DNA of 64,000 nt from Pseudomonas sp. SLFW (GTDB lineage: Bacteria; Pseudomonadota; Gammaproteobacteria; Pseudomonadales; Pseudomonadaceae), in assembly GCF_009905615.1 (NCBI RefSeq), contig NZ_JAAAKW010000009.1, positions 124,001-188,000 of the forward strand, read 5' to 3'. A model generated the notes under the pieces. The model was given only the letters and a program-made list of their open reading frames with translations, searched no databases and was not told the DNA's origin. A program made the position numbers and the translations under genes. Shown piece by piece: positions 1-9,333 of the stretch (position 1 is its first letter; each line of letters opens with the position of its first letter).

Positions 1-2
1 TC

Positions 3-2078
3 TCCGGCCAGGCCGAAGACAGCTCCAAGCTCTACACCGAAATCAACAAGCTGATCCCTAAACTCGAACAACACATCGAGGAAGTGGAAGGCGTGGTGAC
101 CAAGCAGGGCCACTACACCATCGACGAGAAATCCCGTCAGGTGGAGTTGAACGAGTCCGGTCACCAGTTCATCGAAGAAATGCTCACCGAAGTCGGTTTG
201 CTGGCCGAAGGCGAGAGCCTGTATTCGGCGCATAACCTGGGCCTGCTGACCCACGTTTACGCCGGTCTGCGTGCGCACAAACTGTTCCATCGCAACGTCG
301 AATACATCGTTCAGGACGGCGGCATTCTGCTGGTCGATGAACACACCGGTCGTACCATGCCGGGTCGTCGTCTGTCGGAAGGTCTGCACCAGGCCATCGA
401 AGCCAAAGAACACCTGAACATTCAGGCCGAAAGCCAGACTTTGGCTTCGACCACGTTCCAGAACTACTTCCGTCTGTACAACAAACTGTCCGGCATGACC
501 GGTACAGCCGACACCGAAGCGTTCGAATTCCACCAGATCTACGCCCTGGCCGTGATGGTCATTCCGCCGAACAAGCCGTTGGCGCGTAAAGACTTCAACG
601 ACCTGGTGTACCTGACCGCCGAGGAGAAATACCAGGCGATCATCACCGACATCAAGGCCTGTCTGGCCGAACAGCGTCCGGTGCTGGTAGGTACAGCGAC
701 CATCGAAACTTCTGAGCACATGTCCAACCTGCTCAAGAAAGAAGGCATCGATCACAAGGTCCTGAACGCCAAGTTCCACGAAAAAGAAGCGGAAATCATC
801 GCGCAGGCCGGTCGTCCGGGGGCCCTGACCATCGCCACCAACATGGCCGGCCGTGGTACCGACATCCTGTTGGGCGGTAACTGGGAAGTTGAAGTCGCCA
901 GCCTGGAAGACCCGACCCCTGAGCAAGTCGCGCAGATCAAGGCCGACTGGCAGAAGCGCCATCAACAAGTGATTGAGGCGGGCGGTCTGCACGTGATCGC
1001 GTCCGAGCGTCACGAGTCCCGTCGTATCGACAACCAGCTGCGCGGTCGCGCGGGTCGTCAGGGCGACACCGGTTCGAGCCGTTTCTACCTGTCGCTGGAA
1101 GACAGCCTGATGCGCATCTTCGCCTCTGACCGGGTGAAGAACTTCATGAAGGCGCTGGGCATGCAGTCCGGCGAGGCGATCGAGCACCGCATGGTGACCA
1201 ACGCCATCGAGAAAGCACAACGCAAGGTCGAAGGCCGCAACTTTGACATTCGTAAGCAACTGCTTGAATTCGACGACGTTTCCAACGAACAGCGGAAAGT
1301 GATCTACCACATGCGCAACAGCCTGCTGGCTGCGGTGAACATTGGTGACACCATTGCCGAGTTCCGCGAAGAAGTCCTCGACGCCACCATCAGCGCGCAC
1401 ATTCCGCCGCAATCCCTGCCAGAGCAGTGGGACGTCGCCGGTCTGGAAGCCGCGCTGAACAGCGATTTCGGCGTGAAACTGCCGATTCAGCAGTGGCTGG
1501 ACGAAGACGATCACCTGCACGAAGAAAACCTGCGTCCGAAACTGCTGGAAGCCATCATGTCGGCTTACACCGAGAAGGAAGACCAGGCGAGCGCCGAAGC
1601 CCTGCGCACCTTCGAGAAGCAGATTCTGCTGCGCGTACTGGACGACCTGTGGAAAGACCACCTGTCGACCATGGACCACCTGCGTCACGGTATCCACCTG
1701 CGCGGCTACGCTCAGAAGAACCCGAAACAGGAATACAAGCGCGAGTCCTTCACCCTGTTCCAGGAACTGCTGGATTCGATCAAGCGCGACACCATTCGTG
1801 TGCTGTCTCACGTCCAGGTTCGCCGCGAAGACCCGGCCGAGGAAGAGGCGCGCCTGCGTCGCGAAGCCGAAGAACTGGCCCAGCGCATGCAATTCCAGCA
1901 CGCCGAAGCACCGGGTCTGGATCAGCCAATCGCACTGGTGGGCGAAGAGGGTGACGACGTTGCAGTCGCCGCTGCCGCGCTGTCGCCGGTTCGCAATGAT
2001 CAGAAACTGGGTCGCAACGAGCTGTGCTGGTGCGGTTCAGGCAAGAAGTTCAAGCATTGCCACGGCCAGATTAACTAA
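3..2078 (+). CDS. secA: Protein translocase ATPase SecA, 3' portion
   Basis: SecA is the cytosolic ATPase that pushes unfolded preproteins through the SecYEG channel. The reading frame is open from base 3, so the gene begins before the window and about 691 C-terminal residues are present, against roughly 910 for Pseudomonas SecA. Visible features are the second motor domain with NMAGRGTDILLGG and QLRGRAGRQGD, the helical scaffold/wing region, and the C-terminal zinc-binding tail with the CWCGSGKKFKHCHG pattern used to contact SecB and phospholipid. The tail is complete and the gene ends in a strong hairpin plus T-run. Identification is certain; only the 5' end is missing. Confidence 0.98.
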   Translation, partial: SGQAEDSSKLYTEINKLIPKLEQHIEEVEGVVTKQGHYTIDEKSRQVELNESGHQFIEEMLTEVGLLAEGESLYSAHNLGLLTHVYAGLRAHKLFHRNVEYIVQDGGILLVDEHTGRTMPGRRLSEGLHQAIEAKEHLNIQAESQTLASTTFQNYFRLYNKLSGMTGTADTEAFEFHQIYALAVMVIPPNKPLARKDFNDLVYLTAEEKYQAIITDIKACLAEQRPVLVGTATIETSEHMSNLLKKEGIDHKVLNAKFHEKEAEIIAQAGRPGALTIATNMAGRGTDILLGGNWEVEVASLEDPTPEQVAQIKADWQKRHQQVIEAGGLHVIASERHESRRIDNQLRGRAGRQGDTGSSRFYLSLEDSLMRIFASDRVKNFMKALGMQSGEAIEHRMVTNAIEKAQRKVEGRNFDIRKQLLEFDDVSNEQRKVIYHMRNSLLAAVNIGDTIAEFREEVLDATISAHIPPQSLPEQWDVAGLEAALNSDFGVKLPIQQWLDEDDHLHEENLRPKLLEAIMSAYTEKEDQASAEALRTFEKQILLRVLDDLWKDHLSTMDHLRHGIHLRGYAQKNPKQEYKRESFTLFQELLDSIKRDTIRVLSHVQVRREDPAEEEARLRREAEELAQRMQFQHAEAPGLDQPIALVGEEGDDVAVAAAALSPVRNDQKLGRNELCWCGSGKKFKHCHGQIN

Positions 2079-2112
2079 GTAACGGCCGGGCTGTAGCTTT
2101 CACGTAATACCA

Positions 2113-2145
2113 CGCCGCGACCGGCCCAGCCGTCGCGGCGTTTTT
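2113..2145 (+). terminator. Rho-independent terminator of secA
   Basis: A perfect 9-bp stem (CGCCGCGAC pairing with GTCGCGGCG) around a 10-nt loop is followed directly by TTTTT. It lies 35 bp after the secA stop and before the argJ ribosome site, so argJ probably has its own promoter or depends on readthrough. Confidence 0.85.
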
Positions 2146-2209
2146 CAATCGATTGCGCCGCACCTGGAAAGCCGGGGGCGGCATGACTACTTTTCAAGGA
2201 GCGCATTTC

Positions 2210-3427
2210 ATGGCTGTTGGTCTTGGTCCTCTGCCGACGCTGCACCCGGTTCCCGGTTTCGAACTGGGCATTTCCTCTGCCGGCATCAAGCGCCCGGGGC
2301 GCAAAGACATCGTGGTCATGCGCTGCGCCGAAGGCTCCAGCGTGGCAGGCGTCTTCACCCTGAACGCGTTTTGCGCCGCGCCGGTGATCCTGTCCAAACA
2401 ACGTGTGGGCGGCGCCGTGCGCTACCTGCTGACCAACACCGGCAACGCCAACGCGGGCACCGGTGAGCCGGGTCTGCGCGCTGCGGAACGCACCACCGCC
2501 AAGCTGGCCGAGATCACAGGCGTCGATGCCAGTGCTGTGCTGCCGTTCTCGACCGGCGTGATCGGCGAGCCGCTGCCTGTTGAGAAAATCGAAGGCGCAC
2601 TGCAAGCCGCGCTGGACGACCTGTCTGTGGATAACTGGGCGGCTGCGGCCACCGGCATCATGACCACCGACACCCTGCCAAAAGGCGCCAGCCGCCAGTT
2701 CCAGATCGACGGCGTGACCGTCACCGTGACCGGTATCAGCAAGGGCGCGGGCATGATTCGTCCGAACATGGCGACGATGCTGGGCTACATCGCCACCGAC
2801 GCCAAAGTGTCGCAAAGCGTGCTGCAGGACCTGGTCCGTGACGGCGCGAACAAGTCGTTCAACCGCATCACCATCGACGGCGACACCTCGACTAACGACT
2901 GCTGCATGCTGATCGCCACCGGTCAGGCCAACCTGCCCGAAGTCACCGAAGCCAAAGGCCCGCTGTTCGACGCATTGAAAAAAGCCGTGTTCGAAGTCTG
3001 CATGGATGTCGCTCAGGCCATCGTGCGTGACGGTGAAGGCGCGACCAAGTTCGTGACCGTCGAAGTCAACGGCGGCGGCAACCAACAAGAGTGCCTGGAC
3101 GTCGGCTATACCGTCGCCCACTCGCCGCTGATCAAGACCGCGCTGTTCGCTTCCGACCCGAACTGGGGCCGCATCCTGGCCGCCGTGGGCCGTGCGGGTG
3201 TGCCGAATCTGGACGTGAGCAAGATTGACGTGTTCCTCAGCGGCGTGTGCATCGCCAGCCAGGGCGCTCGTGCCACGACCTACACCGAAGAGCAAGGCTC
3301 GGCGGTGATGGCCGAGGAGGAAATCACCATCCGCATCGAGCTGGGCCGTGGTGATTGCAGCGAAACCATCTGGACCACCGACCTGTCCCACGAATACGTG
3401 AAGATCAACGCGGAATACCGCACCTGA
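2210..3427 (+). CDS. argJ: Bifunctional ornithine acetyltransferase / N-acetylglutamate synthase
   Basis: ArgJ moves the acetyl group from N-acetylornithine to glutamate (cyclic arginine pathway) and in bifunctional forms can also use acetyl-CoA. The protein is 405 residues, the usual length. The conserved KGAGMIRPNMATMLGY block is present; the precursor self-cleaves between Ala188 and Thr189 there, and Thr189 becomes the catalytic nucleophile. The start at 2210 is chosen because AAGGA lies about 9 nt upstream and the protein then begins MAVGLGPLPTLHPVPG as in the family; an upstream in-frame start at 2153 lacks support. Placement after secA matches my recollection of the P. aeruginosa order. 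Confidence 0.97.
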   Translation: MAVGLGPLPTLHPVPGFELGISSAGIKRPGRKDIVVMRCAEGSSVAGVFTLNAFCAAPVILSKQRVGGAVRYLLTNTGNANAGTGEPGLRAAERTTAKLAEITGVDASAVLPFSTGVIGEPLPVEKIEGALQAALDDLSVDNWAAAATGIMTTDTLPKGASRQFQIDGVTVTVTGISKGAGMIRPNMATMLGYIATDAKVSQSVLQDLVRDGANKSFNRITIDGDTSTNDCCMLIATGQANLPEVTEAKGPLFDALKKAVFEVCMDVAQAIVRDGEGATKFVTVEVNGGGNQQECLDVGYTVAHSPLIKTALFASDPNWGRILAAVGRAGVPNLDVSKIDVFLSGVCIASQGARATTYTEEQGSAVMAEEEITIRIELGRGDCSETIWTTDLSHEYVKINAEYRT

Positions 3428-3438
3428 TTGAGAGAATC

Positions 3439-3467
3439 GCGTCGTACGCAGTTTTTCTGTACGACGC
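3439..3467. terminator. Hairpin after argJ
   Basis: GCGTCGTAC pairs with GTACGACGC as a perfect 9-bp stem around an 11-nt loop, 12 bp after the argJ stop. No T-run follows the stem, so intrinsic termination is uncertain; it may stabilise the transcript end. Confidence 0.4.
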
Positions 3468-3477
3468 TGTTCTCACT

Positions 3478-3568
3478 CTGTGGGAGCGAATTCATTCGCG
3501 AATGATTCATCAGGCGCCAGAGATGTATCGGTTGTTAAGGCGTTTCGCGAATGAATTCGCTCCCACAG
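3478..3568. repeat. REPIN-like inverted REP pair, copy 1
   Basis: This is a 91-bp element. The left arm CTGTGGGAGCGAATTCATTC is matched by an inverted right arm ending GAATTCGCTCCCACAG. Each arm contains the small palindrome GCGAAT-TC-ATTCGC. It lies between argJ and mutT and is one of nine copies in the window. Confidence 0.9.
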
Positions 3569-3640
3569 TGATTCGTGTGCGTATTTGGCAGAAGTGCCCG
3601 GCTCACGTCCGCACCGTCAGGTTTTAGAGGAAGCTTTAAC

Positions 3641-4585
3641 GTGAAACGCATCCATGTAGCCGCCGCGGTCATTCGCGGCACCGACGGCAAGATTCTCATT
3701 GCCCGGCGCGCTGACAAGCAGCACCAGGGCGGCTTGTGGGAGTTTCCCGGTGGCAAGGTCGAGCCTGACGAAACCGTCGAATCGGCCCTGTCACGTGAGT
3801 TGAAAGAGGAGCTGGGCATCGTGGTCACCAAGGCGCGGCCACTGATCAAGATCAAACACGACTACCCGGACAAACAGGTGTTGCTGGACGTCTGGGAAGT
3901 CTCGTCGTTCACGGGTGAGCCCCACGGCGTTGAAGGCCAGCCATTGGCCTGGGTGTCAAACCGGGAGCTGGCCAGTTACGAATTCCCTGCGGCGAACCAG
4001 CCGATCGTCGCTGCCGCCCGGTTGCCAGGCGAATACCTGATCACGCCGGACGCACTGGAAACGCCCCAACTGCTGAAAGGCATGCAAAAGGCGATTGCAG
4101 ACGGGATCAAGCTGATTCAACTGCGCGCCCCGAACGGTTACGACCCCAAATACCGCGATGTCGCGGTGGATGCTGTCGGACTGTGCGCGGGCAAGGCGCA
4201 ATTGATGCTCAAAGGCCCGCTGGAGTGGCTGGGCGACTTTCCCGCCGCAGGTTGGCATCTGACCAGCGAGCAGTTGCGCAAATACGCCAGCAAGGGCCGG
4301 CCGTTCCCGGAAGAGCGCTGGTTGGCGGCGTCGTGCCACAACGCTGAAGAGCTGTCCCTGGCCGAACAGATGGGCGTGGATTTCGTCACCCTGTCGCCTG
4401 TTCAGCCCACGCAAACCCACCCCGACGCCGAGCCTTTGGGTTGGGAACAGGCGCGGGCCTTGATCGAGGGATTCAGCAAACCGGTTTATCTGCTGGGCGG
4501 TGTCGGTCCGGCGGAGCGTCAACAGGCGTGGGAACACGGCGCGCAGGGTGTGGCGGGGATTCGGGCATTCTGGCCTACAGTCTGA
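3641..4585 (+). CDS. mutT: Nudix hydrolase fused to a ThiE-like domain (MutT family)
   Basis: The N-terminal half is a MutT-type Nudix hydrolase, a family that removes 8-oxo-dGTP and prevents A:T to C:G mutations. The Nudix box GX5EX7REUXEEXGU is intact at about residues 38-60 (GKVEPDETVESALSRELKEE, then LGI). The C-terminal half (about residues 130-314) looks like a thiamine-phosphate-synthase TIM barrel ending in a GGVGP...GVAGIRAF loop. This two-domain form is common in Pseudomonas, and the second domain's role is unknown. The GTG start at 3641 gives VKRIHVAAAVI. A purine-rich stretch (AGAGGAAG) lies 9-16 nt upstream. Length 314 residues. Confidence 0.93.
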   Translation: MKRIHVAAAVIRGTDGKILIARRADKQHQGGLWEFPGGKVEPDETVESALSRELKEELGIVVTKARPLIKIKHDYPDKQVLLDVWEVSSFTGEPHGVEGQPLAWVSNRELASYEFPAANQPIVAAARLPGEYLITPDALETPQLLKGMQKAIADGIKLIQLRAPNGYDPKYRDVAVDAVGLCAGKAQLMLKGPLEWLGDFPAAGWHLTSEQLRKYASKGRPFPEERWLAASCHNAEELSLAEQMGVDFVTLSPVQPTQTHPDAEPLGWEQARALIEGFSKPVYLLGGVGPAERQQAWEHGAQGVAGIRAFWPTV

Positions 4586-4595
4586 ACACAATCTC

Positions 4596-4729
4596 CTGTA
4601 GGAGCGTGGCTTGTCCCGCGATCTGCCGGGAACCGGCAGCCATTCGGCAAATGCGGTGCGTCAAATGAATCAAATTGGCAGTGTTTGCGGCGGGCTCCCC
4701 GCCGATCGCGGGACAAGCCACGCTCCTAC
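4596..4729. repeat. Second-family inverted repeat (REP type B), copy 1
   Basis: A ~134-bp element with arms CTGTAGGAGCGTGGCTTGTC and its inverted partner GACAAGCCACGCTCCTAC, enclosing additional GC-rich inverted segments. It sits between the convergent mutT and adenosyltransferase genes. A near-identical element occurs at 26755-26889. Confidence 0.85.
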
Positions 4730-4740
4730 GGATTCTGTGA

Positions 4741-5319
4741 TCAGTCGGGCTTTTTGGCCGGCTGCCACAAAATCTCCGATACACCCTGGCGCTTCGCAAT
4801 GATTCGCGCCGCGACGAACAGCAAATCCGACAACCGATTGATGTACGCCAGACCCACCCCGGCCAGCGGTTCGATAGCGTTCAAGTGCTGACAACGGCGC
4901 TCGGCACTGCGGGCCAGGCTTCTGCACACATGGGCCTGAGCGATCAACGCGGACCCACCCGGCAGAATGAAATTTTCCAGCGGCCCCACTTCCTCGTTCC
5001 ACTGATCGATCGCTGTTTCCAGCCGCTCGACCTCCGCCGCATTCAAGGCTTGGTATTCCGGCATCGCCAGCTCGCCCCCAAGGTCAAACAAACGGTGCTG
5101 ACACGGCGCCAATACGTCGACGATGCCCTGCATCTCAGGTACCGCAGGGACCACACCTTCAAGGCCCGCCAGCAAGAGGCCGAGTTGGCTGTTCAGCGTG
5201 TCAACCTCGCCAATGGCCTCGATGCGCGGGTGATCCTTTGGCACCCGACGGCCGTCACCCAGGCCGGTTTCGCCCTTGTCGCCGGTGCGTGTGTAAATCT
5301 TCGACAAGCGAAATCCCAT
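4741..5319 (-). CDS. PduO-type cob(I)yrinic acid a,c-diamide adenosyltransferase
   Basis: This family transfers the 5'-deoxyadenosyl group of ATP to cob(I)alamin or its precursors to make the coenzyme form of B12. The P-loop-like N-terminal signature YTRTGDKGETGLGDG and the motif IEAIGEVDTLNSQLG are present, and the C-terminal block RSAERR ... YINRLSDLLFVAAR forms the second part of the active site. The start at 5319 (MGFRLSKIYTRTGDKG) is chosen because GGGAG lies just upstream and it leaves a 4-nt gap after the histidine kinase stop, suggesting co-transcription. At 192 residues it is typical for the family. Confidence 0.92.
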   Translation of the reverse strand: MGFRLSKIYTRTGDKGETGLGDGRRVPKDHPRIEAIGEVDTLNSQLGLLLAGLEGVVPAVPEMQGIVDVLAPCQHRLFDLGGELAMPEYQALNAAEVERLETAIDQWNEEVGPLENFILPGGSALIAQAHVCRSLARSAERRCQHLNAIEPLAGVGLAYINRLSDLLFVAARIIAKRQGVSEILWQPAKKPD

Positions 5320-5323
5320 GGTC

Positions 5324-7372
5324 TTACTCCCGGTCGTTCTGACCAATGATCTGTGGGGCGGGCACGTTCATCGGGTTGCCCACCAGCGGCAGGCGCAGCG
5401 TGAAACAGGTGCCCTGGCCGAGCGTGGAGTGCACCTCCATCTGGCCCTTGTGATTGTTGGTGATGATGAAGTACGACACCGAGAGGCCCAGCCCTGTGCC
5501 CTGGCCGACTTCCTTCGTGGTGAAGAACGGCTCGAAGATACGCTTGCGCACACTCTCCGGCATGCCGACGCCATTGTCTTCCACCTGAATCTCTGCCCAT
5601 GGCGGATTCAGACGAGTGCGCAAAATGATGCGGCCGGGCTCGGTTTCGTGTTCACGCTGATGGATGGCCTGCGCGGCGTTCTTCAGCAGATTAAGCAGCA
5701 CCTGTTCCAGCTCGTTGGCAGTGCCCGGAACGGGGCCGAGGTTGGGGTCGAACTGACGCAGAATGTTCTGGCCCTTGAAGTCGAAACCGATGGTCAGGTC
5801 GAAGTCGTTGCTGGCGATTTCCACGGCCTGATCGATCAGCGCGGGCAGGTCGCACGGCGCCATCTGCCGGTTGCTGCGACGGCTGAAACTGAGCATGTGG
5901 CTGACAATCTTCGCCGCCCGCGCGCCAGCCTGCTGGATGCCGTCGAGCAACTGCGGCACTTCCCGCGCGCCGAGGTACTGATTCACCGCCGACAGCTCGA
6001 TGCCTTCCTGCTCGGCCTGCTCCAGGTTCTTCGGCAACTCCGGCGACAGTCGCCGACGAATGTTCTGCACGTTGTGCATGATCGCGCCGAGGGGGTTGTT
6101 GATCTCGTGGGCCATGCCCGCCGCCAGACCGCCCACCGAGAGCATTTTTTCTGACTGCACCATCATGTCTTCCAGCGACAGACGCTGGGTGATGTCGTCG
6201 ATCCGGATCACCGCGCCACGCCCGGCCCCACCGGTCAGCGGGTAGAACGTCAGTGCGAAGTGCCGGGTGAGATCGCCTTTCACCCACGTGACGCGCTCGA
6301 TCTTGGTCACGGTGTGGCGCTCGACGGTCTGTTTGATCTGCGGCAAAAACGCTTTCATTGGCGGGAACGCCAGAAAAATCGGCTGGTTGAGGGCCTCATC
6401 CAATGGCGTGCCGGAGAGGGCGCCCGCTTCCTGGTTCCACTGCGTGACGTAGAGCTGCTCGTCCAGGGCAATGAGCGCCGACGGCATGGAGTCGATAATG
6501 CTGTTCAGGTAATTCTGAAAACCGGTGAGTTTTTTCTCGATCTTGCTGCGAACCTGGACCTCCAGTTCCAGCTTGCGGTTGGTGTGGCGGGTTTCTTCGG
6601 CCAGCCCTTGCGCTTGATCGTAGGCTTCCTGGGAGTCATCGCGGGCGCGCTTGAGCTGCTGTTCCCGAGCCTCCATGCGCGACAGCATGGTGTTGAACGC
6701 TTCAGCCAGCGAGCCAATTTCATCCTGATTGCCGGGCCCGGCGCGCAAGGCGTAGTTTTCTTCGCGGGTCACGCGGCGCGAAAGTTCTTCGAGTTGATAG
6801 ATCGGTTCGGTGATGAAACGGCGAATCTGCCGCGCCACGCCCGCCCACAGCAAAATACTGAAGATCAGAATGCCCAGGCTGGCCGTCAACGTGCCGGTGT
6901 AGAACGCAGTCGGCAGCTCACTGCTCGCCACCAGCAGCAAATGACCCGGCGACTGGCCCTGTTTGGGGATCGGGATCACCTGTGTGTTGCGAAACTCCGT
7001 GATGCGCCAGCTTTCAAGGTTGCGGTAGTGGTCAGGTAGACGCAGTTTGTCGCCCTGTTGCACTTGCGAGAGGCGGGTGCCCGAGCTGTCGTACACCGCT
7101 GCAGCGCGCAACGGGCCGTAGTTTTTCAGCTCCTTGAGCAACGCCTGGGCGTTGTAGGGGGAGGAGAGCGCCTGTTCCGACAGGCTGGGGTTGCTGATCA
7201 ATCGGCCAATCGTCTGAAGGGCCTGGGGTGCCATCGCCTCTTGAGAGATGTAATAGGCCGCGCTGATGAACGTCAGGTTGGCGACCAGCAGAACGGTGGT
7301 CAGCAAGACCAGCAGGGCCGCCAGAAGCTTCTGGCCGACCGGCAGGTTTTCGAGGCGCTGGCGCAATGGCAT
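5324..7372 (-). CDS. Membrane sensor histidine kinase with HAMP and PAS domains
   Basis: A 682-residue sensor kinase. Two membrane segments (about 15-38 and 160-182) enclose a periplasmic sensor of roughly 120 residues. A HAMP linker (about 183-235), a coiled coil and a PAS domain (about 285-395) follow. The HisKA helix has GMAHEINNPLGAI with phospho-acceptor His422. The ATPase domain has the N box NLLKNAAQAI, EDNGVGM and GTGLGLS. No response regulator is adjacent, so it signals to a partner elsewhere. By position and architecture it corresponds to P. aeruginosa PA4398, which I recall as affecting swarming and biofilm formation; the ligand is unknown. Confidence 0.9.
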   Translation of the reverse strand: MPLRQRLENLPVGQKLLAALLVLLTTVLLVANLTFISAAYYISQEAMAPQALQTIGRLISNPSLSEQALSSPYNAQALLKELKNYGPLRAAAVYDSSGTRLSQVQQGDKLRLPDHYRNLESWRITEFRNTQVIPIPKQGQSPGHLLLVASSELPTAFYTGTLTASLGILIFSILLWAGVARQIRRFITEPIYQLEELSRRVTREENYALRAGPGNQDEIGSLAEAFNTMLSRMEAREQQLKRARDDSQEAYDQAQGLAEETRHTNRKLELEVQVRSKIEKKLTGFQNYLNSIIDSMPSALIALDEQLYVTQWNQEAGALSGTPLDEALNQPIFLAFPPMKAFLPQIKQTVERHTVTKIERVTWVKGDLTRHFALTFYPLTGGAGRGAVIRIDDITQRLSLEDMMVQSEKMLSVGGLAAGMAHEINNPLGAIMHNVQNIRRRLSPELPKNLEQAEQEGIELSAVNQYLGAREVPQLLDGIQQAGARAAKIVSHMLSFSRRSNRQMAPCDLPALIDQAVEIASNDFDLTIGFDFKGQNILRQFDPNLGPVPGTANELEQVLLNLLKNAAQAIHQREHETEPGRIILRTRLNPPWAEIQVEDNGVGMPESVRKRIFEPFFTTKEVGQGTGLGLSVSYFIITNNHKGQMEVHSTLGQGTCFTLRLPLVGNPMNVPAPQIIGQNDRE

Positions 7373-7458
7373 GGGGCAGGGTCACTGACAGATGAGGAAC
7401 AGGCAGGTTAGCGCTGTTCAGGGCAGGAGCAAACCCGCAGCGCAAACTATGGACGAAC

Positions 7459-7548
7459 CTGTGGGAGCGAATTCATTCGCGGAGGGGAGGTTCAGGCGAT
7501 ACCTCTCAGGTGCCTGACAGATTTTCGCGAATGAATTCGCTCCTACAG
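7459..7548. repeat. REPIN-like inverted REP pair, copy 2
   Basis: A 90-bp element with left arm CTGTGGGAGCGAATTCATTC and right arm GAATGAATTCGCTCCTACAG. It lies between the kinase start and the end of the panE-like gene. Confidence 0.9.
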
Positions 7549-7556
7549 ATGGGGGC

Positions 7557-8495
7557 TCACTCGCCCGGCAGACCTCTGGACGCCAAATGCCGTACCAGTC
7601 GCTGGTGAAGGGCGTTCAACCGGGGAGCGTCTATGCCGTGCTGCATCGCAGCGTTGCACGCGTATCCCAGCAAATAACTGATCTCAGTCCGCCGACCCTG
7701 CGCGACATCCTGATACATCGACGAATAATTGGCCGCGGTGGCGGTAATCACGCGATTCACTTCGTCATGCAGTCCCACGGCCGCTTGCGACTGACCGCAG
7801 CGCTGCAACACCACGACCATCTCGTCGCACAGCCCCTTCACCTCGTTGGCGTGATGCTGCAACTCACCGTTCCGGCAGTCATACAAAACGGTCAACGGAT
7901 TGATGGCGCAATTGAGCGCCAACTTGCGCCACAGCCGCGGGAGGATATCCGGGGTCCATTCGCCCGGAATCCCGGCGTGCGCGAGCGTTGCCAGCCAGTC
8001 AGGCGCGTCACTTGAGCGACCATCGCCGAGCCAGTTGAAACCTTGCCCGGCGAATACCACGCTGAAGTCTTCATCACGAAAGGCACCTTCGGTGCTGGAG
8101 ATGAAGATGCAGCGCGCGTGAGGCAGAAGATCGGCTACTGCTTGCTGACTGCCCAGACCGTTTTGCAGCAAGAGCACGTCGGCGCCAGGCGCGAGTCGGG
8201 CGGCAATACTGGCCACTGCGCGTTCGGCGTCGTAGGCCTTGCACGCCACCAACAGACGGTGGATGGGCTCCGGGTCGCTCAGTGTTTGCGCAGGCACCTC
8301 GAACCGCTGGCGCTGGCCGTGTTCGCTCAGTGTCAGGCCACCTTTGGCCTGATAGGCCTCCAGACGCGCTGCATCCCGAAGGATCACACGCACCGGCTGG
8401 CCAGCGCGAAACAGTCGGGTTGCCCACAGGCTGCCGAGGCTGCCCGCGCCGAGGATGTGCCAGGGGATCGAATTCACAGCACTCTCACTGGGCAT
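7557..8495 (-). CDS. Putative 2-dehydropantoate 2-reductase (PanE/ApbA family)
   Basis: The family reduces ketopantoate to pantoate with NADPH in pantothenate and CoA synthesis. The N-terminal Rossmann motif WHILGAGSLGSLWA is clear, followed by the C-terminal helical domain carrying LWRKLALNCAINPLTVLYDC, where the Lys and Asn correspond to catalytic/substrate-binding residues. Length is 312 residues, normal for the family. Pseudomonads carry several paralogues, so the true substrate may be a different 2-keto acid. The ATG at 8495 has no obvious ribosome-binding sequence, and a start a few codons later is possible. Confidence 0.85.
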   Translation of the reverse strand: MPSESAVNSIPWHILGAGSLGSLWATRLFRAGQPVRVILRDAARLEAYQAKGGLTLSEHGQRQRFEVPAQTLSDPEPIHRLLVACKAYDAERAVASIAARLAPGADVLLLQNGLGSQQAVADLLPHARCIFISSTEGAFRDEDFSVVFAGQGFNWLGDGRSSDAPDWLATLAHAGIPGEWTPDILPRLWRKLALNCAINPLTVLYDCRNGELQHHANEVKGLCDEMVVVLQRCGQSQAAVGLHDEVNRVITATAANYSSMYQDVAQGRRTEISYLLGYACNAAMQHGIDAPRLNALHQRLVRHLASRGLPGE

Positions 8496-8529
8496 AAGCG
8501 AACGCTTGGGGTGAACGTTGAACGGAACC

Positions 8530-8620
8530 CTGTGGGCGCGAATTCATTCGCGATGCGGGTGTACAGCCGATGCATGTTGGTCGTCTGTGCCCTCTTTCGC
8601 GAATGAATTCGCTCCCACAG
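8530..8620. repeat. REPIN-like inverted REP pair, copy 3
   Basis: A 91-bp element, left arm CTGTGGGCGCGAATTCATTC (one substitution against the consensus), right arm GAATGAATTCGCTCCCACAG. It lies upstream of the divergent panE-like and yajQ genes. Confidence 0.9.
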
Positions 8621-8764
8621 GAAGATATTGTCGGGTTTGGAAAGGCGTGGCGCACTTGGGATGAGCGTCCCTTGAAGACCCTCCACATCACAGGACGAGC
8701 AATGTCGAAGGGGGAAAAACCAAAACGACATCGCAAGCTCGCATGAAGGTGGGAAAAGTCTCGT

Positions 8765-8770
8765 TATAAT
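8765..8770 (+). promoter_or_regulatory. Probable -10 element of yajQ
   Basis: A perfect TATAAT lies 78 bp before the yajQ start. No good -35 hexamer sits at the right spacing (GCATGAAG region), so this is a partial sigma-70 match. Confidence 0.5.
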
Positions 8771-8847
8771 GACCGGGCTTTCATACCGTCAAGTCAGGCG
8801 TGCTCCTTCAACATGTCGAGCCGCGCCGTATCAATTGGAGAATCTAC

Positions 8848-9333
8848 ATGCCCTCGTTCGACGTAGTGTCCGAACTGGATAAGCACGAAGTCACGAATGC
8901 CGTCGATGGCGCGATCAAGGAATTGGATCGTCGTTTCGACCTCAAAGGCAAAGGCACTTTCGAGTTCAAGGAAAAGGAACTCACCGTGAACCTGACCGCC
9001 GAGGCCGAGTTTCAACTGGAGGCGATGATCCAGATCCTCAAACTGTCCCTCGTCAAGCGCAAGATCGACGTGCAGTGCCTGGAAGTGAAGGATGCCTACG
9101 CGTCCGGCAAGCTGATGAAACAGGAAGCCACCCTCAAGGAAGGCATCGACAAAGAGTTGGCGAAGAAAATCGTCGCTCACATCAAGGACGCCAAACTCAA
9201 GGTGCAAGCCTCCATTCAGGGCGAGCAGGTGCGTGTGACCGGCAAGAAACGTGACGATCTGCAGGAAGCCATTGCGGCCCTGCGCGGTCACGAATTCGGC
9301 ATGCCGCTGCAATTCAACAACTTCCGCGACTGA
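8848..9333 (+). CDS. yajQ: YajQ family cyclic-di-GMP-binding protein
   Basis: A 161-residue cytosolic protein beginning MPSFDVVSELDKHEVTNAVD. YajQ has two RNP-like alpha/beta domains; homologues in Xanthomonas and Pseudomonas bind cyclic di-GMP and act as effectors with a LysR-type regulator (established for the family, not shown here). The C-terminal part carries the conserved VRVTGKKRDDLQEAIA segment. The start at 8848 follows TTGGAG by 7 nt; an ORF start 48 bp upstream is rejected. It appears monocistronic. Confidence 0.95.
   Translation: MPSFDVVSELDKHEVTNAVDGAIKELDRRFDLKGKGTFEFKEKELTVNLTAEAEFQLEAMIQILKLSLVKRKIDVQCLEVKDAYASGKLMKQEATLKEGIDKELAKKIVAHIKDAKLKVQASIQGEQVRVTGKKRDDLQEAIAALRGHEFGMPLQFNNFRD

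Larger units (their letters stand above)
8496..8847. other. Intergenic region with REPIN copy 3 and the yajQ promoter
   Basis: This 352-bp stretch has no convincing gene. It contains a REPIN at 8530-8620 and a TATAAT at 8765-8770 on the yajQ side. The remaining sequence shows nothing I can name. Confidence 0.7.
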